Shown here piece by piece: positions 1 to 5,943 of a DNA stretch of 7,113 nucleotides. Each line of letters opens with the position of its first letter. Positions within the stretch are counted from its first letter, which is position 1. The notes beneath the pieces were generated by a model. It did not search any database and was not told where the DNA came from. It was given only the letters and a program-made list of their open reading frames with translations. The DNA comes from Nostoc cf. edaphicum LEGE 07299. Its GTDB lineage: Bacteria; Cyanobacteriota; Cyanobacteriia; Cyanobacteriales; Nostocaceae. The translations under genes and the position numbers were made by a program. The stretch lies in assembly GCF_015207245.1 (NCBI RefSeq), contig NZ_JADEXF010000165.1, forward strand, positions 1 through 7,113. Reading direction: 5' to 3'.

Positions 1-257
1 TTGATGGAATTGCTTCTGCGCCTTGGAACCGGGAATTTATTCAACGTCCGCCCAAATTAAAAGGCGTTGGTACTGCACTCTTAGCATTTGCCAGAAACCG
101 CAGTATCGAACTAGGTTACGAGGGTAGAGTAGGGTTACATTCGCTACCAGGAGCAGAAGAATTTTATGATAATCAAGGGATGATTGATTTGGGAGAGGAT
201 GAAGATTACGAAGACTTGGTTTATTTTGAGTATGGAGTTCGCCGTTCTTCTGAATAA
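1..257 (+). CDS. GNAT-family N-acetyltransferase, 3' end only (start lies before the window)
   Basis: This reading frame is open from base 3 to a TAA at 255-257 and encodes the last 84 residues of a protein that begins outside the window. GNAT enzymes transfer an acetyl group from acetyl-CoA to an amine on a small molecule or protein. The visible part carries a motif A-like loop, KLKGVGTALLAFA, where the GVG turn would bind the acetyl-CoA pyrophosphate. It then has a motif B-like stretch, HSLPGAEEFYDNQGM, which matches the usual late position where a Tyr follows a helix and precedes G-F/G-M. The tail is acidic (GEDEDYEDL). The substrate cannot be told. The next gene begins 18 bases after the stop on the same strand, so the two are probably cotranscribed. 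The family call is firm for the C-terminal fold; nothing can be said about the N-terminus. Confidence 0.72.
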   Translation, partial: DGIASAPWNREFIQRPPKLKGVGTALLAFARNRSIELGYEGRVGLHSLPGAEEFYDNQGMIDLGEDEDYEDLVYFEYGVRRSSE

Positions 258-263
258 GGTAGC

Positions 264-270
264 GAGGTGA
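264..270 (+). promoter_or_regulatory. Shine-Dalgarno site that decides the start at 276
   Basis: GAGGTGA at 264-270 lies five bases before the ATG at 276. This favours 276 over the in-frame GTG at 267, which would sit inside the site. Confidence 0.5.
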
Positions 271-275
271 AGTTA

Positions 276-812
276 ATGAATCAGGAAGAACCTAATTATA
301 TTCAAAGCACTTTTAATCAAGAAAATGCAGTAAATCCGATGGATTTATTGTTTGATGAAAAATGGTTGAGAAAAGCTGTTGAAGCAGAAGATAAAGTAGG
401 TGGGAACATTGGTGCTGGCTTGGATTGGGGTTCTGGATTTGGCGACCTCATGCTTAACTTTGAACTTTTAGGACGTTTAACAACATTACGTATTTCTCTT
501 AATAGAGAAGTGCGGTTGCTGCTGAATAACTGGAATTTAGGAACAGCTACAAAAATTGCGGTAAAAACTGCAAGAGAGAAATTACTTCAAAGATTAAGAT
601 TACCTACATTACAAGTCAGAGAACACATACTCGTTGTTTTGGGAACAGATGAACTTTATGGCGAAGAGTTTATCTCTAATCGAGAGATACTACGCGAATT
701 GCTTGCGGTGTTGTTGAAACAAGAAGATTGGGAAACTATTGCAGCAGTTGCAGCAGATTCATTAAAAGAGCAAATTATGCATCAAGTTTCTGTTGAAAAA
801 ATTTCAGCATAA
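276..812 (+). CDS. Hypothetical protein of 178 residues, family not recognised
   Basis: I do not recognise this protein. From the ATG at 276 it has 178 residues; starting at the GTG at 267 would add three. There is no signal peptide and no clear membrane segment, so it is probably cytoplasmic. After a polar N-terminus of about 20 residues comes a Gly-rich patch (VGGNIGAGLDWGSGFGDL, about residues 41-58). The rest looks helical, with Leu-rich amphipathic segments, a basic stretch (KTAREKLLQRLRLP, about 97-110) and a final region rich in Leu, Ala and Glu. No catalytic motif stands out. It follows the GNAT gene by 18 bases, so the two are probably an operon, and it ends 37 bases before the convergent helicase stop with no evident terminator hairpin between. 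Length, balanced codon use and the ribosome site argue that it is a real gene. Its role is unknown. Confidence 0.75.
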   Translation: MNQEEPNYIQSTFNQENAVNPMDLLFDEKWLRKAVEAEDKVGGNIGAGLDWGSGFGDLMLNFELLGRLTTLRISLNREVRLLLNNWNLGTATKIAVKTAREKLLQRLRLPTLQVREHILVVLGTDELYGEEFISNREILRELLAVLLKQEDWETIAAVAADSLKEQIMHQVSVEKISA

Positions 813-849
813 GTCATAGATTTAAGAATCAATTACTGCAAATTAACAA

Positions 850-3441
850 CTAACCGCTAACTGGATACAAATAAACTATACCTACAGGTTCAACCCGTAC
901 CGCCTTCACTTCATAAATTGCTTCAATTCGGGCTGGTTCGCGCACCAACTCTTCAGCTAGCATATTTAGCCGCTTATCCCAATGGCGACGGTCTGCTTCT
1001 AACTGACGCAACTCTTCTTCAGCGAATAACGAAAGCTGTAGGGGTTGTTCGGTTTCTTGTTTAGTTTTGAAAATGCGATCGCGTTGTTCCTCCAAAATCT
1101 TCTTCATTTCCTCAGCTTCCTTTTGTCCCCGTGCTGTCAGCTTTTTCTTGGCGCGTTCAGCTAGCACCTCTGCACGTTTATGCAAATGTGGTGTCAACTC
1201 TCCCACATCCTCAGATGTAGCTTGACATAAGCGTTGTCTAACTGATGCAGGAACCTCTCGCAACCTGGGAGAAGCTAAAGAATTTTCCAGTAAAGCTAAA
1301 ACATCATCTTTTTGTCCTTCTGGTAAAGCTTGTAACTTTTTACGCCCTCTAGTTACTGGGTCTGACCATTCCGCAGCCACAGCAATTACTTCATCATGTA
1401 ATCTAGTAGCGCGATCGCCATATAAAGATAAGCGTCCTAAAATTAACACTTTAGGTAAAGGTTCATCCGTGAGACAGACGCAAGCACGAGTTAATTCATG
1501 GTGTGTAAAACCTTGCGATAAAAAGCGTCCCAATAACCGCTGCACTACCCGGTGTTCCAAATGCAAGTGAACTACATCACCATCCAACGTACCAGGATCG
1601 CGGAAAATTACCGGACGAATGGGAGCCTCCCGTCGCCATTCCCAAGGTTTTTGACCGTGTTTTCGCGGTATTCTTAAGGTATCAAGAGTATTAACCCAGG
1701 TGGGATCTGCTCCCAAGCGTTGGTCGAGAGATGGTACTATCCAACGCGTAGTAGTAGGGTCATTAGCCGCCTCATTAGCATCCACAGGTGCGAGCGAATT
1801 TACTCCCAAAATTTCCAAAGAAGCGGAAATAGCATCCCGAAAATGGCGGTCATCCAGTCCTAACCAGTCCTGCGAACTTTTGAGCATTTCTTGAAGTTGT
1901 GCCACTTGGTTAACCAATTGCTCTTTTTGAAGTCTAATTTCCTCCAATTCTTCATCAACTACTTGGGAGAAAGCGTTGGCTTGAGTCTCAGACTGGTCTA
2001 CTTTTTTAATCACCTCAGCAATTGAATTTGCTTCTTCATGGCGAATACCCCCTTCCAGCAATCTTGATAAATTCTTCTCTACCACTGGGGAAAGGCTACC
2101 CAGTTCTTTTTGTATGGTTGCTGTCTTTTTAATTAAGATATCTAGTACCCGGTCTTCGGCTCGCTGTGGCAGTGCAAAATAGTAACAGCGAACAACAGGC
2201 GATCGTTGCAGTTTTCTGTCAATCCGCCCGTTGCGCTGTTCCATGCGGCTAGGGTTCCACGGTACGTCAAAGTGAAACAGGTCAGCGCAGTTATTTTGTA
2301 GGTTTACCCCCTCCCGCGCTGCATCGGTAGCAATGAGGATACGCAGAGGATGGCGAGATGGGTCGGTATTAAAAGCGAATTTGATTGCTTCTCGACGTTC
2401 TTCGCCCATACCACCGTGAAATACATCGATGCGTTGATGTTCACGGTCTGAGCCTGCAATCAACGCTTCTAATTGCTGTTGGAGGTAGCGTTTTGTATCT
2501 GTATATTCAGTAAATATAATTACTCGGCGGTCATTCCAAGTAGCCCCTGCCTTGCCCAAATTGGGACAGAGATTGCTGCGAATCCAATTTTCTAGTTCTT
2601 TGATGCGGGGGTCTGGTTGATAACGTGCCGCATTTGCAGTCTCCGACATTTCTTTTAGTAGTTCTAGTTCGCGGGCTGTAAGCGCAGAGGTCGTAGCTTG
2701 ACTAGTCGCTGCCATCATCTGAGCATTTTCTTCCGCCTCTACTTCCATTTCATCAAGTTCAGCGCGGTCATCATCAACCCCTGGGGGTTCCCAAAGTAGG
2801 GGTAAATTACGTGACAATTTAGCTGTGTTAGGAGTAGAAGTAGCTTGCTTTTCAATTGCAGTACGATGCACCTTTAAAGTTCTGGCAAATGCTTCGATAG
2901 AGGAGAGTAGGCGTTTTTGCAAAGAGGTGACAACAAGCATCGCTGACTTCTGAGTAGATTTGGATGTATCTTTTAGGCGCATCAACATTTCGCGGAGGAT
3001 CAGCCCAGCTTCAATGGTTTTGCCCAAACCAACATCATCGGCAATAAACAGAGCTACTCTAGGCATCAGTAGGGCTTTACGTAGTGGCTCTAGCTGATAA
3101 GCTTTCACCTCAATCCCGGCCCTGTAAGGTGCCTGAAATAATTTTGGGTCTATGGAAGTGACGCAGTTCCAACGCAGTGTGTGCAGGTAGGCAGAAAACA
3201 GCCGTGCATCGTCAAATCCTCGGCTGGCAACTAAATCCCAATTCGTTGCACCTATGTACTGAGCATCGACTTCTCTCTCCCACAAAACTTCCAGGGGGTC
3301 TCCTAGTGCATCGTCATCTAGACACGAAAGGCGAACTAAAGTGTCTTCCTCAGCAGACGGCCCAAGAACTACATCTTCTACAAGATACTGTCGGGAGCGT
3401 ACTCGAACGATTTGTCCGGCTTCAAGGTTTATTGCTGGCAT
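850..3441 (-). CDS. DrmD-like SNF2-family helicase with an internal deletion removing ATPase motifs Ia-III
   Basis: The protein resembles DrmD, the SNF2-like helicase of class 1 DISARM phage defence, and its free-standing relatives. From the ATG at 3441 it has 863 residues. The N-terminal module is intact (RVRSRQYLVEDV at 13-24, RLSCLDDDA at 37-45, LEVLWEREVDA at 50-60). Helicase motif I is present (DDVGLGKT, 135-142). Lobe 2 is complete: motif IV region VIIFTEYTD (307-315), FHGGM (341-345), motif V ATDAAREGVNLQ (371-382) and motif VI QRNGRIDRK (402-410). The C-terminal part has likely coiled coils (about 492-524 and 753-834) and ends in EPVGIVYLYPVSG, as family members do. Between motifs I and IV there is no DEAH box and no SAT motif; the sequence jumps from LILREMLMR to the late linker LVVTSLQKRLLSS. 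ATP hydrolysis is therefore unlikely. I chose 3441 because family homology begins there and AGGA (3446-3449) precedes it; a GTG at 3513 and an ATG at 3507 are in-frame alternatives. No DISARM partner gene adjoins it. Confidence 0.85.
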   Translation of the reverse strand: MPAINLEAGQIVRVRSRQYLVEDVVLGPSAEEDTLVRLSCLDDDALGDPLEVLWEREVDAQYIGATNWDLVASRGFDDARLFSAYLHTLRWNCVTSIDPKLFQAPYRAGIEVKAYQLEPLRKALLMPRVALFIADDVGLGKTIEAGLILREMLMRLKDTSKSTQKSAMLVVTSLQKRLLSSIEAFARTLKVHRTAIEKQATSTPNTAKLSRNLPLLWEPPGVDDDRAELDEMEVEAEENAQMMAATSQATTSALTARELELLKEMSETANAARYQPDPRIKELENWIRSNLCPNLGKAGATWNDRRVIIFTEYTDTKRYLQQQLEALIAGSDREHQRIDVFHGGMGEERREAIKFAFNTDPSRHPLRILIATDAAREGVNLQNNCADLFHFDVPWNPSRMEQRNGRIDRKLQRSPVVRCYYFALPQRAEDRVLDILIKKTATIQKELGSLSPVVEKNLSRLLEGGIRHEEANSIAEVIKKVDQSETQANAFSQVVDEELEEIRLQKEQLVNQVAQLQEMLKSSQDWLGLDDRHFRDAISASLEILGVNSLAPVDANEAANDPTTTRWIVPSLDQRLGADPTWVNTLDTLRIPRKHGQKPWEWRREAPIRPVIFRDPGTLDGDVVHLHLEHRVVQRLLGRFLSQGFTHHELTRACVCLTDEPLPKVLILGRLSLYGDRATRLHDEVIAVAAEWSDPVTRGRKKLQALPEGQKDDVLALLENSLASPRLREVPASVRQRLCQATSEDVGELTPHLHKRAEVLAERAKKKLTARGQKEAEEMKKILEEQRDRIFKTKQETEQPLQLSLFAEEELRQLEADRRHWDKRLNMLAEELVREPARIEAIYEVKAVRVEPVGIVYLYPVSG
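1075..1082. repeat. HIP1 octamer GCGATCGC
   Basis: The cyanobacterial highly iterated palindrome, here within the helicase gene and read as Arg-Asp-Arg. Confidence 0.8.
1411..1418. repeat. HIP1 octamer GCGATCGC
   Basis: Second copy in the helicase gene, read as Gly-Asp-Arg-Ala. Confidence 0.8.
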
Positions 3442-3702
3442 ATTGTCCTGAATAAGTACAATGGCACTTTGAATTTTGTCATCCGAAAGGCATTGCTGCC
3501 ATAGCATACACACCTAAAGTACCGGACTTTGTATCGAAAAAGATAAATTCCTCAGCAAGGGACTCGTATTTTCCATAGATTTGCTATATCTTGTATACTC
3601 CGTGCAATTATTAACACCCAATTTCTCCCAACTTTGCTGTTATCAAGATTTTCAGCCAATGCCTTTGGGGAGCAGTGAATGAAAACATTAACAAGATAGA
3701 TT
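3442..3702. other. Intergenic region between divergent genes, no clear promoter
   Basis: This stretch separates the minus-strand helicase from the plus-strand small ORF. Bases 3442-3513 could be coding if the helicase starts at the upstream GTG. On the minus strand TTGCTG followed 17 bases later by GATACA is a weak sigma-70-like pair (3/6 matches each). On the plus strand TATACT at 3594-3599 has no good -35 partner. I see no hairpin terminator or repeat here. Confidence 0.3.
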
Positions 3703-3963
3703 ATGAAGATCATCAAAAAATCCGACAAGCTGACTCTGAAGAAAATGATGGAAATCCAACACGCTGAAGACCAAAATCTTCAAGCTGATACCGTCAATTC
3801 TTCAGCCCCTGTGGTTGATGAGCAACCAGCAGCAATTCCAGTGGCTAGAGTTCCTGACTATATTCCATTCTTTGACAATCCTCCAGTACAGTCTGTTGGC
3901 AACTCTGGCTGGCAGATTTCTGACATTTGGCGGGATATCCGGGTGGATGATTTTTGTGGGTGA
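3703..3963 (+). CDS. Small hypothetical protein, 86 residues, doubtful
   Basis: I do not recognise this ORF. It encodes 86 residues with a basic N-terminus (KIIKKSDKLTLKKMM), a disordered-looking Pro/Ala/Val middle (about 35-60), then PDYIPFFDNPP and an acidic end VDDFCG. There is no signal peptide or membrane segment. Codon use looks plausible, but no ribosome site precedes the ATG and there is no obvious partner gene. After its stop the same frame contains two more stops and then an open stretch from 4009 to a TAG at 4096-4098 with a CxxC pair (CTYCHKQELLFG), so the ORF may be the front of a broken longer gene. A 107-codon ORF on the other strand overlaps its 3' half and cannot be excluded as the real one. 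Confidence 0.4.
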   Translation: MKIIKKSDKLTLKKMMEIQHAEDQNLQADTVNSSAPVVDEQPAAIPVARVPDYIPFFDNPPVQSVGNSGWQISDIWRDIRVDDFCG

Positions 3964-3995
3964 TACTCCTGGCAAATATAGGTAAAAAACAATAC

Positions 3996-4040
3996 GTTGC
4001 TCTTGTGATGTACGTACTGTCACAAACAGGAGTTGCTCTT
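3996..4040. repeat. Direct repeat GTTGCTCTT, two copies
   Basis: GTTGCTCTT occurs at 3996-4004 and again at 4032-4040, 36 bases apart from start to start, bracketing most of the inverted repeat. Nine matching bases at this spacing could be chance. It is recorded because it flanks the palindrome. Confidence 0.35.
4003..4025. repeat. Inverted repeat with a palindromic core
   Basis: TTGTGA at 4003-4008 is mirrored by TCACAA at 4020-4025. Between them lies the self-complementary octamer GTACGTAC (4010-4017), so the unit could form a cruciform or a hairpin with a small bulge. It lies in non-coding DNA between the small ORF and GNAT 1. There is no T-run after it, so it is not an ordinary intrinsic terminator. 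Its role is unknown. Confidence 0.45.
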
Positions 4041-4124
4041 TGGTAAAGAAGCCTACCAAATAATCAACGGTAGCATTAAAGTTGAGTGTGTAGACGTTTA
4101 GGCGGCAAGGCGATAGACATTGCA

Positions 4125-4604
4125 ATGGCTCAATGGGTAAACGAAAGAGAAAACATTACAATACATCCTTCCCGAAGCAAAGAGTTCCATTTCCTCTGGG
4201 CTTTTCCTCCACTCAACGAGCAGGAGTGCAAAAACTATATCAATCGTTGCCAAAATGAGGACTTTGAAGGCTTACTAATTTGTCACGCAGATAGCGCTGA
4301 AATTATTGGAGTCGCAAATTTCAGTCAAATCTTCTACCGAGCGTTTCAAAATGCTTATCTCGGTTATTACGTTGACGTAAATTTTTCAGGTCAGGGGTTG
4401 ATGTCAGAGGGTGTGCGTTTAGCGATTGATTACGCTTTTTGTACACTCGGTTTGCATCGTATTCAGCCCCAAAACAGGGCATCCATTCATTTGGTAGAGC
4501 GACTCGGTTTCACGAAGGAGGGCTTCTCTCGACGATACCTCAAAATCAATGGAGAATGGCGTGACCATGAACGCTGGGCTTTAACGGTTGAAGATTGGGT
4601 ATAG
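4125..4604 (+). CDS. RimJ/RimL-type GNAT acetyltransferase, with a probable four-residue gap in the fold
   Basis: The protein belongs to the RimJ/RimL branch of GNAT enzymes, which acetylate protein N-termini or small amines with acetyl-CoA. From the ATG at 4125 it has 159 residues; a GTG at 4086 would give 172. Visible hallmarks are GLLICHADSAEIIGVANFSQIF (about 49-70, quoted in outline only as the beta2-beta3 region), AFQNAYLGYYVD (73-84), the acetyl-CoA loop FSGQGLMSEG (87-96), NRASIHLVERLGF (117-129) and the end motif NGEWRDHERWALTVEDW (142-158). Relatives usually read HRIEANIQPxN before the second motif; here it is HRIQPQN (111-117), which looks like loss of four residues from strand beta5. 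The N-terminus also seems shorter than usual by roughly 15-20 residues. Activity is therefore doubtful. No good ribosome site precedes either start. An attC-like hairpin begins 11 bases after the stop. Confidence 0.75.
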   Translation: MAQWVNERENITIHPSRSKEFHFLWAFPPLNEQECKNYINRCQNEDFEGLLICHADSAEIIGVANFSQIFYRAFQNAYLGYYVDVNFSGQGLMSEGVRLAIDYAFCTLGLHRIQPQNRASIHLVERLGFTKEGFSRRYLKINGEWRDHERWALTVEDWV

Positions 4605-4615
4605 GTATGCCAGCA

Positions 4616-4654
4616 GCCCAACTTCGTAGCAGACGGACGAAAGGCGTTAGTTGG
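4616..4654 (+). repeat. Bulged inverted repeat resembling a short or degenerate integron attC site
   Basis: GCCCAAC (4616-4622) fits the inverse core box RYYYAAC, and GGCGTTAG (4643-4650) resembles the core box side; GTTAGTT differs from GTTRRRY at one base. CCAACTTCGT (4618-4627) can pair with ACGAA (4637-4641) and GTTGG (4650-4654), leaving an eight-base bulge on one side. Bulged, imperfect pairing is typical of attC sites, and the position just after the GNAT stop is where a cassette's attC would sit. At 39 bases it is shorter than the usual 57 or more, no integrase gene is visible, and no second site was found, so this is only a resemblance. Confidence 0.25.
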
Positions 4655-4687
4655 TTTCCGAGGTTAATCGTTATTCATTCTTACAGC

Positions 4688-4692
4688 AGGAG
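4688..4692 (+). promoter_or_regulatory. Shine-Dalgarno site that decides the cupin start
   Basis: AGGAG lies ten bases before the ATG at 4703. It supports that start over the in-frame upstream start at 4595, which would overlap the GNAT 3' end and add 36 residues with no cupin character. Confidence 0.55.
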
Positions 4693-4702
4693 TCATCGAA
4701 TC

Positions 4703-5101
4703 ATGAGTGAAGTCACTCCCCAAAATATCAACTCAACTTTTGTTGTCCTGGATGATGCTAACAATGCAATTCCGATCGCTGTTAGCGATCGCTTCTACGA
4801 AAAGCTAGAACAGCAATTTGGAGACTTTAAGGGAAAACGGTTGATTTCCCACTACACATTCGAGCAAGACTGGGATAGTTGGGAAAGACACCCTGCTGGA
4901 GAGGAATTTGTCTGCCTTTTATCTGGACAGATTGATTTCGTGCTGGAGCAAGATAGAGGTGAAGCAATTGTATCTCTCAACACCCCTGGTCAGCACATTT
5001 TGGTGCCACGCGGAGTCTGGCATACAGCAAAGGTTCGTACTCCCAGTTCAGTGTTATTTATCACGCCTGGTGAAGGAACCCAGAGTCGATCGCTTTCCTA
5101 A
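4703..5101 (+). CDS. Single-domain cupin protein
   Basis: This is a 132-residue cupin, a small beta-barrel with a metal site. Cupin motif 1 is seen as ERHPAGEEFVCLLSGQIDF (61-79) and motif 2 as PGQHILVPRGVWHTAKV (95-111). His63, Glu67 or Glu68 and His107 are the likely metal ligands. The length fits a lone barrel, and there is no DNA-binding domain, so it is more likely an enzyme or small-ligand protein than an AraC-type regulator. The HPAGEE form is common in uncharacterised cupins near detoxification genes; no substrate can be named. The first 45 residues form an N-terminal extension (FYEKLEQQFGDFKGKRL). It follows GNAT 1 on the same strand after 98 bases and is followed by GNAT 2 after only three bases, so it and GNAT 2 are very probably cotranscribed. 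A HIP1 octamer lies within it at 4785. Confidence 0.85.
   Translation: MSEVTPQNINSTFVVLDDANNAIPIAVSDRFYEKLEQQFGDFKGKRLISHYTFEQDWDSWERHPAGEEFVCLLSGQIDFVLEQDRGEAIVSLNTPGQHILVPRGVWHTAKVRTPSSVLFITPGEGTQSRSLS
4785..4792. repeat. HIP1 octamer GCGATCGC
   Basis: Copy in the cupin gene, read as Ser-Asp-Arg. Confidence 0.8.
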
Positions 5102-5104
5102 AAC

Positions 5105-5677
5105 ATGGCTATGGACATTACCACCAAACGATTTCTTCTCCGTGACTTTGTTCAGGAGGATGAGCCTGCATTCCTTGCTTATCACGCTGATCCTCGTTAT
5201 GCCGAGTTCTGTTCACCGGAAGAAGTGACACCGGACTTTACTTATCAACTGTTTCAACGGTTCATACAATGGGCAACCGAAGTTCCTCGATGCAATTACC
5301 AGTTGGCGATCGTCGATCGCCGCAATCTGGAGTTAATTGGCTGTGGTGGATTGCGGCAGGATGGCTATGCTGCCGGGCAGGCAGAACTTGGAATTGAGCT
5401 AGCACCCCAGCACTGGGGGCGTTATGCCTATGCAATCGAAGTTGGGAAAGCTCTGATTGATTTTGGGTTCCGCGATTTGGAACTAAAGCAAATTATTGGT
5501 CTTTCTGTGAGTGCTAACCTGAGAGTATCCCGGCTAGCAGAACGTTACGGATTCCAGGCGATCGGTACACAACCTGGTTCCGGCTGGATGCATATGCAAG
5601 GGTGGAGCCAGATTAAGTGGCAGCTTACCAGAGAATCATGGGAGCATTTATTTCCTTTGACCAGTTCGGTTAATTGA
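5105..5677 (+). CDS. RimL-type GNAT acetyltransferase
   Basis: The protein has 190 residues, the usual length for RimL-like GNAT enzymes, and would acetylate an unknown amine using acetyl-CoA. It opens with the typical TTKRFLLRDFVQEDEPAF (6-23) and carries the beta4 strand ELGIELAPQHWG (94-105) leading into the acetyl-CoA loop GRYAYAIEVGKALIDFGF (105-122). The loop has Tyr where the common form has Gly (GRGYA), which may be a subfamily trait or a weakened site. Motif B is SANLRVSRLAERYGF (136-150). It starts three bases after the cupin stop and has no Shine-Dalgarno of its own, suggesting translational coupling; an ATG two codons further in (5111) is the alternative start. A 17-base palindrome at 5305-5321, made of two overlapping CGATCG cores, lies in the gene. 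The family is sure, the substrate unknown. Confidence 0.88.
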   Translation: MAMDITTKRFLLRDFVQEDEPAFLAYHADPRYAEFCSPEEVTPDFTYQLFQRFIQWATEVPRCNYQLAIVDRRNLELIGCGGLRQDGYAAGQAELGIELAPQHWGRYAYAIEVGKALIDFGFRDLELKQIIGLSVSANLRVSRLAERYGFQAIGTQPGSGWMHMQGWSQIKWQLTRESWEHLFPLTSSVN

Positions 5678-5706
5678 GCTTTTTGGAAGAAGGAGCAACG
5701 TAATTC

Positions 5707-5712
5707 AAGGAG
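5707..5712 (+). promoter_or_regulatory. Strong Shine-Dalgarno site before the hydrolase remnant
   Basis: AAGGAG sits seven bases before the ATG at 5720. It is one of the two best ribosome sites in the window, although the ORF it serves is a remnant. It was probably the start of the once complete gene. Confidence 0.55.
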
Positions 5713-5818
5713 TGTCGCGATGTCAATCCATTCCAAAGGCTATGGCAAAGCGGACGCTCAGCAACCTATCACCCCACAAACTCAATTTCCGCTCGCTTCA
5801 CTGAGTAAATCTTTTACA

Positions 5819-5826
5819 GCGATCGC
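5819..5826. repeat. HIP1 octamer GCGATCGC
   Basis: Copy in the serine hydrolase remnant, read as Ala-Ile-Ala, next to the S-x-x-K motif. Confidence 0.8.
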
Positions 5827-5860
5827 AGCGCTGCAATTGGTAGAAGCTGGAAAAATTAAC

Positions 5861-5878
5861 CTGGATGTCCTGGATGTC
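5861..5878 (+). repeat. Perfect 9-base tandem duplication inside the hydrolase remnant
   Basis: CTGGATGTC is present twice in direct succession (5861-5869 and 5870-5878), giving LDVLDV. Family members usually read LD-x-x-V-x-x-YLP at this point, so one copy looks like an in-frame insertion by replication slippage. Confidence 0.7.
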
Positions 5879-5943
5879 TCTGTAAAACAATATCTACCAG
5901 ACTTCACTCTGGCTGATACCCAAACGGCTGATCAGATCACGAA

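Noticed and set aside
813..849. Bidirectional terminator between the convergent genes
   Set aside because: The 37 bases hold no stable inverted repeat or T-run.
1700..1894. Plus-strand ORF inside the helicase gene
   Set aside because: It is antisense to a well-conserved helicase region and has no ribosome site; it is a shadow ORF, as is the one at 3177-3455.
4003..4025. CRP-type operator
   Set aside because: The half sites TGTGA and TCACA are present, but they are 11 or more bases apart instead of the six required.
3802..4125. A 107-codon ORF on the minus strand overlapping the small plus-strand ORF and ending at the GNAT 1 start
   Set aside because: It has no ribosome site and no motif I know, and its C-terminal third is antisense to the plausible plus-strand ORF. 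Codon use is not bad, so it stays a weak alternative, not a call.
3703..4604. RiPP cluster of the microviridin type (small precursor followed by a GNAT)
   Set aside because: The small ORF lacks the PFFARFL leader signature and a TxKxPSD core, and there is no ATP-grasp ligase or transporter nearby.
4595..4702. Longer cupin starting at 4595
   Set aside because: The extra 36 residues are basic and non-cupin, overlap the GNAT stop and run through the attC-like repeat; the AGGAG site supports 4703.
4908..5228. ORF overlapping the cupin and GNAT 2 in another frame
   Set aside because: It is out of frame with two clear protein families and shows no motif of its own.
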